From NCBI GenBank assembly GCA_019136935.1, contig JAGVTI010000019.1, positions 1 through 5,145 of the forward strand: DNA of 5,145 nucleotides. Reading direction: 5' to 3'. Made by a program: the position numbers and the translations under genes. The DNA is from Deltaproteobacteria bacterium. GTDB lineage: Bacteria > Desulfobacterota > Syntrophia > Syntrophales > JAAYKM01. Below are positions 1 through 5,145 of the stretch, in pieces. The notes below the pieces were generated by a model, which worked only from the letters and a program-made list of their open reading frames with translations, did no database searches and had not been told where the DNA came from. The first letter of the stretch is position 1, and each line of letters begins with the position of its first letter.

Positions 1-69
1 ATCCTATCGGAAATCATCCGGGAGGGGGGCCATCAATCCGCATCCAATCCCATAAAAGTCGTCAGGTAG
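1..69 (+). CDS. Possible C-terminal tail of an upstream gene (unidentified)
   Basis: Frame 1 is open from the left edge to a TAG at 67-69, giving 22 residues that begin ILSEIIREGG and end NPIKVVR. The tail is hydrophilic and looks plausibly protein-like, and an AT-rich hairpin with a T-run overlaps its stop codon, as expected at a gene end. The fragment is too short to assign to any family, and a 22-codon open frame can occur by chance. No function is proposed. Confidence 0.3.
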   Translation: MLSEIIREGGHQSASNPIKVVR

Positions 70-77
70 ACTTTTTT
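54..77 (+). terminator. Weak hairpin plus T-run after the upstream open frame
   Basis: AAAAGTC (54-60) pairs with GACTTTT (69-75) around an 8-nt loop, and a run of six T spans 72-77. The stem is only 7 bp and mostly A-T, so it would be a weak terminator. The A-run on the left arm means it could also act on the minus strand. Its position over the stop codon at 67-69 is the main reason to list it. Confidence 0.35.
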
Positions 78-433
78 GAAACCTTCTTTATTTCTTCGAT
101 GCCGGCGTTTCTTACAATAGACGGTTAAGCCTGGTGATCCTTCTGATTTACCCCAAAGTATGACTTATAATTACTTGTACTTATAGCATAATGCCGTTTC
201 GGCGCGAAAGCTTCTTTTCTCTTGAATCCATAAAATCCTCTCTCCTGCAAATTGCGGTTCCGAACCTGCATTGCGGGATGGAGTGGCGGGTCGATACATG
301 TCCGGTGGAACGGGAAGGGGCATCCCACGCCGGTACGTTTCAGGAACCCGCAGGCGCCCGTGTCCTTACGGCCCCACTCCAATTCCAATTCAAACGGGAT
401 CGTTTTTTGAGCGTCTTGCGAGGGTGTCGAAAA
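78..433. other. Long intergenic stretch without a convincing gene
   Basis: No reading frame here has a good ribosome binding site, a recognisable motif or a family resemblance. The left part (78-250) is AT-richer and contains an isolated perfect TATAAT (166-171) without a matching -35 box. The right part is GC-rich and full of inverted repeats (listed separately). A minus-strand frame stays open across much of the region (125-547), but it starts at TTG without a Shine-Dalgarno and overlaps the panC leader. It may be a degenerate gene, a dispersed repeat or an RNA gene. Confidence 0.5.
253..380. other. GC-rich block of nested inverted repeats; possible structured RNA or repeat element
   Basis: A first hairpin pairs TGCGGTT (253-259) with AACC-t-GCA (263-270). 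A second, larger unit is closed by GGAGTGG (280-286) with CCACTCC (374-380). Inside it, CGGGT (287-291) pairs with ACCCG (346-350), CCGGTG (302-307) with CGCCGG (328-333), and GGGA (312-315) with TCCC (323-326). A small side hairpin pairs CCGT (358-361) with ACGG (368-371). Together these make a three-way-junction-like fold. The pairs work on either strand, so orientation is unknown. I recognise no known RNA family (it does not read as 6S, SRP, tmRNA or RNase P RNA). GC-rich sequence folds easily by chance, so this is a candidate only. Confidence 0.3.
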
Positions 434-451
434 TGTGCCGCCGGCGGCACA
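434..451. repeat. 18-bp perfect palindrome upstream of the panC promoter
   Basis: TGTGCCGCCGGCGGCACA is exactly its own reverse complement. It ends 10 bp before the -35 box of the predicted panC promoter, centred about 55 bp upstream of the expected transcription start. That position would suit a regulator binding site. As RNA it could form a 7-bp hairpin with a CCGG loop. On the minus strand it is followed by a short T-run, so a weak minus-strand terminator is an alternative. No specific regulator can be named. Confidence 0.45.
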
Positions 452-461
452 AACAAATTTC

Positions 462-490
462 TTGACAAAGGTATGGCCATCTGGTAAATG
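462..490 (+). promoter_or_regulatory. Predicted sigma70 promoter of the panC leader
   Basis: A perfect -35 box TTGACA (462-467) is followed, after exactly 17 bp, by TAAATG (485-490). The -10 hexamer is only a partial match to TATAAT, but it is preceded by TG at 482-483, giving an extended -10 (TGgTAAAT). Transcription would start near 497-498, right at the base of the pan-type hairpin. An 8-bp palindrome ATGGCCAT (473-480) lies in the spacer. The agreement between predicted start and RNA structure raises confidence, though no transcript data are available. Confidence 0.65.
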
Positions 491-498
491 CCCAATCG

Positions 499-528
499 CC
501 GCTTGGATCCAGCTTCGGACTGAGACGG
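499..528 (+). promoter_or_regulatory. pan motif RNA (riboswitch candidate) in the panC leader
   Basis: The RNA folds as CCG (499-501) with CGG (526-528), CTTGG (502-506) with CTGAG (520-524, including two G-U pairs), and TCC (508-510) with GGA (517-519), closed by the six-base loop AGCTTC. Two single adenines are bulged, A507 on the 5' side and A525 on the 3' side. A stem interrupted by two conserved bulged A residues is the published description of the 'pan' motif, found in leaders of panB, panC and panD in Chloroflexi, Firmicutes and Deltaproteobacteria. Only one copy is seen here, although tandem copies are common. To my knowledge its ligand is not established; a pantothenate or CoA pathway compound is the natural guess. 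The assignment rests on structure and gene context, without a covariance-model search. Confidence 0.75.
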
Positions 529-573
529 AAAAGGTAGGAAGATTCAAGGTTGCATGTTTTTACCTCCCGTCTT
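522..573 (+). promoter_or_regulatory. Antiterminator alternative to the pan hairpin and terminator
   Basis: GAGACGG (522-528), the 3' arm of the pan hairpin, can pair with CCGTCTT (567-573), which includes part of the terminator's 5' arm. AGGTA (532-536) can pair with TACCT (561-565) in the same helix. This 12-bp alternative stem has a small internal loop and cannot coexist with either the pan hairpin or the terminator. The natural reading is that ligand holds the pan hairpin, frees the terminator arm and stops transcription, while without ligand the antiterminator forms and panCD is transcribed. The direction of control is inferred from the pairing. Confidence 0.6.
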
Positions 574-592
574 GTGACGAGGAGGTTTTTTT
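562..592 (+). terminator. Intrinsic terminator in the panC leader (attenuator)
   Basis: ACCTCC-CGTC (562-571) pairs with GACG-a-GGAGGT (576-586): ten base pairs with one bulged A and the four-base loop TTGT. A seven-T run follows (586-592). It is a textbook Rho-independent terminator. It lies downstream of the predicted promoter and ends 20 nt before the panC start codon, so it sits inside the panC leader and probably works as a conditional attenuator. It could instead end a short upstream RNA, but the mutually exclusive pairing with the pan hairpin argues for control of panC. Confidence 0.85.
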
Positions 593-599
593 GTGCCCG

Positions 600-605
600 A
601 AGGAG
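600..605 (+). promoter_or_regulatory. Ribosome binding site fixing the panC TTG start
   Basis: AAGGAG lies 7 nt before TTG at 613-615. The only other in-frame candidate nearby, ATG at 553-555, would place the first codons inside the leader terminator hairpin and has no good Shine-Dalgarno sequence. This site therefore decides in favour of the TTG start. Confidence 0.8.
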
Positions 606-612
606 AAATATT

Positions 613-1488
613 TTGGAAATATTCAACACGGTAAAGGACATGCAGGATAAGGCAAATCGGCTCCGTGAACAGGGGAAACGGATCGCCTTCGTGCCGACGA
701 TGGGGTATTTCCACGAAGGCCATCTGGATCTGATGCGGGAGGGCCGTAAAAGAGGGGACTACCTGGTGATCAGCATCTTTGTCAACCCGACCCAGTTTGG
801 TCCCGCGGAAGACTTGGACAAGTATCCCCGTGATTTTGAGCGGGATCGGACCCTCGCGGAAGAGGTCGGCGTCGATGCAATTTTCTTCCCCGATAACGAG
901 GGCATGTATCCTCCCCGCTATCAGACTTACGTCGATGTGGAAGGGGTGACGAAAAATCTCTGCGGAGCTGCCAGGCAGGGGCACTTCCGAGGCGTCGCCA
1001 CGGTCTGCACGAAGCTTTTCAACATCGTGAAACCCCATGTGACCGTTTTCGGAAAAAAGGATTTTCAGCAGCTGGTAACGATCAGGACCATGATCCGGGA
1101 CCTGAACATGGATATCGACGTGATCGGAATGCCGACCACAAGGGAACACGACGGCCTGGCCATGAGTTCCCGCAATGTCTATCTGAGCGAGGAAGAGCGT
1201 GAATCGGCCCTGTCGCTCAGCCGTTCCCTGTTCCTGGCAAAAAAAATGTTTGAAGCGGGAGAAACCGATGCAGGGAAGGTTCTTGCCGAGGTGACCCGTT
1301 ATATCGAATCTTATCCGCATACCCGGATTGACTACGCCAAGATAAGTTGTGTGGATACGATTGAGGAGGCGCAGCACGTCGGTGTCGATACCTTTATCGC
1401 CCTGGCCGTCAAGGTGGGGAAGACGAGATTGATCGATAACCATGTGTTCGGAGAGGTTCTGGATATCCCCTATCCGGAAGGTCGGTAA
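613..1488 (+). CDS. panC: Pantothenate synthetase (pantoate--beta-alanine ligase)
   Basis: PanC is a cytoplasmic enzyme that activates pantoate with ATP to pantoyl-adenylate and couples it to beta-alanine, giving pantothenate, AMP and pyrophosphate. The 291-residue product is close to the usual length of about 280. It shows PTMGYFHEGH near residues 28-37, containing the HxGH nucleotide-binding motif of the HIGH superfamily. NPTQF follows at 58-62, QGHFRGVATV at 122-131, FGKKDFQQL at 146-154 and MSSRN at 184-188 (the KMSKS-like loop). The start is TTG at 613, supported by AAGGAG at 600-605 and by a normal N-terminus beginning MEIFNTV. panD follows after 28 nt, so the two are almost certainly cotranscribed. 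Expression is probably controlled by the leader terminator and pan RNA. No key residue appears to be missing. Confidence 0.97.
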   Translation: MEIFNTVKDMQDKANRLREQGKRIAFVPTMGYFHEGHLDLMREGRKRGDYLVISIFVNPTQFGPAEDLDKYPRDFERDRTLAEEVGVDAIFFPDNEGMYPPRYQTYVDVEGVTKNLCGAARQGHFRGVATVCTKLFNIVKPHVTVFGKKDFQQLVTIRTMIRDLNMDIDVIGMPTTREHDGLAMSSRNVYLSEEERESALSLSRSLFLAKKMFEAGETDAGKVLAEVTRYIESYPHTRIDYAKISCVDTIEEAQHVGVDTFIALAVKVGKTRLIDNHVFGEVLDIPYPEGR

Positions 1489-1516
1489 ACTTTAAGTGTC
1501 GAAGAGGTGAGTTGCC

Positions 1517-1876
1517 ATGCAACGGTTTATGATGAAATCCAAACTCCACAGAGCGGTTGTGACGGATGCGGATCTGCATTACGAGGGAAGCATTTCGATT
1601 GATGAGAATCTGCTGGAGGCATCCAACATCGTTCCGTACGAGAAGGTTGCCATCTACAATGTCACCAACGGGGAGCGATTTACAACCTATGCGATTACCG
1701 GCAAGGCAGGTTCGGGGGTCATCTGTCTCAACGGCGCGGCCGCGCGGAAGGTTTCCAAGGGAGATATCATCATCATCGCGACGTATGCGATGGTCGATGA
1801 GAGCGAAACCAAGGGCTGGAAACCGACTTGTGTCCTACTTGACGGCGAGAACAAGATCAAGAAGATTACGGGCTGA
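1517..1876 (+). CDS. panD: Aspartate 1-decarboxylase proenzyme (pyruvoyl-dependent)
   Basis: PanD decarboxylates L-aspartate to beta-alanine, the second substrate of PanC. The proenzyme cleaves itself at a Gly-Ser bond to give a small beta chain and an alpha chain capped by a pyruvoyl group. Here the cleavage site is YEGS with Gly24-Ser25, the same numbering as in E. coli. Lys9, Arg54 and Tyr58 of the active site are present, followed by NGAAA (about 72-76). The length of 119 residues is normal. The ATG at 1517 is preceded by AGAGGTGA (1503-1510). A second ATG at 1529 is possible, but the first keeps the usual N-terminal length. It forms an operon with panC and is followed 29 nt later by a terminator. 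Confidence 0.97.
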   Translation: MQRFMMKSKLHRAVVTDADLHYEGSISIDENLLEASNIVPYEKVAIYNVTNGERFTTYAITGKAGSGVICLNGAAARKVSKGDIIIIATYAMVDESETKGWKPTCVLLDGENKIKKITG

Positions 1877-1905
1877 CCGGTTCGCATCATTCATATCCGA
1901 TCATG

Positions 1906-1943
1906 AAGGGCATGCCGCATGGTTTATGGGGTGCCCTTTTTTT
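1906..1943 (+). terminator. Intrinsic terminator after panD
   Basis: AAGGGCA (1906-1912) pairs perfectly with TGCCCTT (1932-1938). An inner extension pairs CCGCAT (1915-1920) with ATGGGG (1926-1931) apart from one G-G mismatch, around the loop GGTTT. Seven T residues (1937-1943) follow. It closes the panC-panD unit and separates it from the downstream DUF502-metK-ahcY genes, which therefore need their own promoter or readthrough. I do not see a convincing promoter in the short gap before 1984. Confidence 0.88.
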
Positions 1944-1983
1944 AATAGACCTTGAAATTGCCGGGGCGATTTGCTAGGGAATC

Positions 1984-2638
1984 ATGGGTGCTAAAATGGG
2001 ATCGCGATTGGGTAAACGACTCAAAAATATTTTTCTTACCGGGCTTGCCGTTATCATCCCCATCGGGCTGACCCTCTATATTCTTTTTTTCATCATCGAT
2101 GTCATGGACGGTCTTTTGAAGATCATTCCCGACCGGTATGAACCGGACGCCCTTTTGGGATTCCACGTGCCGGGGTTGGGGATCATTTTTACCGTTCTGC
2201 TTATTTTGATCACTGGTCTCATCACGAAAAGCTACGACCGGTGAAGGCCTCTTCGGAAAGATTCCCATCGTCCGGAGTATTTACTTGGCGATCAAGCAGA
2301 TCTTCAACAGCCTTTTTGTCGGCAAGAGCCGCAGTTTCAGAAAGGTCGTCCTGATCGAGTACCCGGGAAAGGGCTTGTACAGTATCGGATTCGTCACCGG
2401 CTCGCCGGAACAAGTGTTTTCCAGGATCGCCGGCGGGCATCAGGATTATGTCGGAGTCTTTGTCCCACTGGCCCTGACCCCTACCACGGGTTTTTTTGTG
2501 ATGGTGAAACAAAGTGAGGTCGTTGAGATGGATATGACGGTCGAGGAGGCGTTTACATTGATCATTTCGGCTGGGATTGTTCCACCCAAAAACAGGGCGA
2601 ACGGAGGCGAACAATCGGCCGGGGGAGATATCAAATAA
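1984..2638 (+). pseudogene. DUF502 family membrane protein, broken by a frame change and apparent small deletion
   Basis: Two reading frames together make one DUF502 protein, a family of bacterial inner-membrane proteins of about 200 residues with unknown function. The first part (1984-2244, 86 residues) has a basic N-terminus and two hydrophobic segments (about residues 16-38 and 64-80), then stops at TGA 2242-2244. The second part continues in another frame from about 2237-2243 with EGLFGKIPIVRSIY, then EYPGKGLYSIGFVTG, VFVPLALTPTTGF and a C-terminal VEMDMTVEEA, all typical of the family, to TAA at 2636-2638. At the join, roughly six to seven residues of the usual linker after the second membrane helix are missing. 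A loss of 3n+2 nt, about 20, fits from my memory of the family. Either the gene is inactivated or the sequence carries an assembly deletion. AGGGA at 1976-1980 precedes the ATG. Confidence 0.8.
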
Positions 2639-2660
2639 CAAAGGAAAGGAAAGAATCTGC

Positions 2661-3839
2661 ATGAATATTACATCGGAAAGCGTCAAAATCGGACATCCGG
2701 ATATTGTCTGCGACATGATCGCCGCGAATATCATTGCGGAAATTATCGATGAAGAGCTTCGTACCGGTATGACGATCGACACCATGCCCCATTGCGGGCT
2801 GGAGGTTTTTCTCGGCAAGGGCCTGTGCATTGTCGGGGGAGAGGTCGCCACCCGTATTTACGTCGATATCGAGAAGATTGTCCGAAACACGGTTCTGTCC
2901 ATCGGGTACAGCGACTCCAACCTGGGCTTGAACGGTAATTCCATGGGGATTCTGAACACGATCATTCCCCAGTCTCCGGACATCAACCAGGGTACCCGGG
3001 CGGACCTGGGCAAGTACAAGGAAATCGGTGCCGGCGATCAGGGGATCATTTACGGATTTGCCTGCGACGAGACCCCGGAGTTGCTGCCCCTGCCCTATGT
3101 CCTGGTCAGCAAGATGATGCGTTGCTTCGAAACCTGCGGCAATCCGGTCTTCGCGCCTGACGGAAAAGGCCAGATTACCGTGCAGTACAATGACCGGGGG
3201 ATGCCCGTTCGGGTTTCGACCGTTCTCATGTCCAACGCCATCGATTACCGCTGCGTCAAGGAAAGCGACCGTCCGGGGATCGAGCCCATGGCGAAACAGA
3301 TTGCCATGAGTTGCGTCGGCGACTGGGCGGACGACGGAACTGAGTTCCTCTTCAATCCCACGGGAGAATGGCAGGCCGTCAATTCGTGCAGTTCCGCCGA
3401 TTCGGGTGTCACGGGGCGCAAACTGGTGGTTCAGCTCTACGGCGGTTATCCCGGTGCGCAGCTGGGGGGCGGCGCCATTGTCAACAAGTCTCCGGAAAAG
3501 GTGGACTGTTCGGCGACCTTCGGTTCACGCTACGTGGCGAAAAATATCGTCGCCGCAGGCCTCGCAAAAAAGTGTTCGGTTCAGCTGGCCTATGCCATCG
3601 GTATCGCGAGACCCATTGCCGTTTATGTGAACACCTTTGGGACGGGCACTCTGTCGGATAACAACCTGGTTCTGCTCGTCAAGGAGTATTTCGATCTCTC
3701 CCCGCGGGGCATGATCGAAAAGTTCGGCCTCCTCAACGGGGACATCTACCGTCAAATTCCCCGGAGCCTTTTCCTGGGAGACTATCCATGGGAGCAGACC
3801 GACATGGTGGAAGTCCTGAAAAGGGCGGCGGCGGTATAG
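2661..3839 (+). CDS. metK: S-adenosylmethionine synthetase, divergent form
   Basis: MetK makes S-adenosylmethionine from methionine and ATP in the cytoplasm, releasing phosphate and pyrophosphate. The 392-residue length is normal and the family pattern is clear: TSESVKIGHPD (4-14), VGGE (58-61), SPDINQG (105-111), GAGDQG (123-128), PDGKGQ (166-171), TGRK (251-254), GGGA (269-272), KVD (280-282) and RYVAKNIVAAGLA (290-302). Equivalents of the E. coli catalytic residues His14, Asp16, Asp118, Lys165, Arg244, Lys245, Lys265, Lys269 and Asp271 are present. Departures include Ile15 in place of the usual Lys of GHPDK, GGGAIVNKS for GGGAFSGKD, VDCS for VDRS, and loss of the C-terminal YGHFGR. There are eleven cysteines. 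The start is ATG 2661 with AAGGAAAGGA upstream (2641-2650), 22 nt after the DUF502 stop. ahcY follows, matching the shared pathway. Confidence 0.9.
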   Translation: MNITSESVKIGHPDIVCDMIAANIIAEIIDEELRTGMTIDTMPHCGLEVFLGKGLCIVGGEVATRIYVDIEKIVRNTVLSIGYSDSNLGLNGNSMGILNTIIPQSPDINQGTRADLGKYKEIGAGDQGIIYGFACDETPELLPLPYVLVSKMMRCFETCGNPVFAPDGKGQITVQYNDRGMPVRVSTVLMSNAIDYRCVKESDRPGIEPMAKQIAMSCVGDWADDGTEFLFNPTGEWQAVNSCSSADSGVTGRKLVVQLYGGYPGAQLGGGAIVNKSPEKVDCSATFGSRYVAKNIVAAGLAKKCSVQLAYAIGIARPIAVYVNTFGTGTLSDNNLVLLVKEYFDLSPRGMIEKFGLLNGDIYRQIPRSLFLGDYPWEQTDMVEVLKRAAAV

Positions 3840-3855
3840 CGGATTGAATGGAAAA

Positions 3856-3887
3856 CCGGACGGAGCGGATGTGAAAAAAGTGTCCGG
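3856..3887 (+). other. Inverted repeat in the metK-ahcY gap
   Basis: CCGGAC (3856-3861) pairs with GTCCGG (3882-3887) around a 20-nt loop. No T-run follows, so it is not an intrinsic terminator, and metK and ahcY are probably cotranscribed across the 80-nt gap. It could affect mRNA stability or be chance. It does not show the pattern of a SAH riboswitch as far as I can judge by eye. Confidence 0.3.
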
Positions 3888-3895
3888 GAGTGTAG

Positions 3896-5145
<1,250 letters not shown>

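Noticed and set aside
166..171. Perfect TATAAT as a promoter for a small RNA at 178-400
   Set aside because: No -35 box at suitable spacing, and the surrounding sequence is AT-rich enough for a chance match.
392..408. AAACG-GGAT-CGTTT plus T-run as a terminator of a structured RNA
   Set aside because: The stem is only 5 bp and largely A-T; too weak to call without evidence of an upstream transcript.
125..547. Minus-strand open frame of 140 codons over the upstream region
   Set aside because: It begins at TTG without a Shine-Dalgarno, overlaps the promoter and pan RNA on the other strand, and shows no recognisable domain. It is probably a by-product of GC-rich or repeat sequence.
550..612. 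Upstream extension of panC to a start near 550
   Set aside because: The extra residues would be encoded by the leader terminator hairpin and T-run, and PanC homologues do not have such an extension.
544..1443. Minus-strand open frame of 299 codons opposite panC
   Set aside because: It lies antisense to an unambiguous panC with all family motifs; the long frame is a shadow of its codon usage.
2227..2245. Programmed frameshifting at the AAAA run in the DUF502 gene
   Set aside because: A shift would join the frames but would not restore the six to seven missing linker residues, so a deletion explains the data better.
2577..2660. metK start at the in-frame TTG at 2577
   Set aside because: It would overlap the DUF502 coding end and add residues not found in MetK; ATG 2661 has the good ribosome site and a normal N-terminus.

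Overview
The window carries two short biosynthetic clusters in the same direction. The first is panC-panD (pantothenate, and so coenzyme A, supply). The second is a DUF502 membrane-protein gene, a divergent metK, and ahcY (S-adenosylmethionine synthesis and recycling), with ahcY running off the right edge. Base composition is moderately GC-rich. The gene content, DUF502 linkage and pan-type leader RNA fit a deltaproteobacterium in the broad sense (Desulfobacterota, possibly Syntrophales-like). That assignment is inference from protein style and context, not a database match.

Layout: 1-69 may be the tail of an upstream gene. 70-461 has no convincing gene but holds a GC-rich stretch with nested inverted repeats (253-380) and an 18-bp perfect palindrome (434-451). 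A sigma70-like promoter (462-490) then starts a leader of about 115 nt. panC (613-1488, TTG start) and panD (1517-1876) follow, closed by an intrinsic terminator (1906-1943). The second cluster is a DUF502 gene broken by a frame change and apparent small deletion (1984-2638), metK (2661-3839) and ahcY (3920 to the edge).

The most interesting element is the panC leader. Positions 499-528 fold into a stem interrupted by two single bulged adenines, the described hallmark of the orphan 'pan motif' riboswitch candidate found upstream of pantothenate genes. Its 3' arm is complementary to the 5' arm of a strong intrinsic terminator (562-592) that ends 20 nt before the panC start. The sequence therefore supports a complete expression platform: pan hairpin plus terminator (off) against a 12-bp antiterminator (on). 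This suggests premature-termination control of panCD by a metabolite.

How the genes work together: PanD makes beta-alanine from aspartate and PanC joins it to pantoate to give pantothenate. MetK makes S-adenosylmethionine, and AhcY removes the S-adenosylhomocysteine left after methyl transfer. The MetK is unusual: it keeps most catalytic residues but departs from several otherwise highly conserved motifs.
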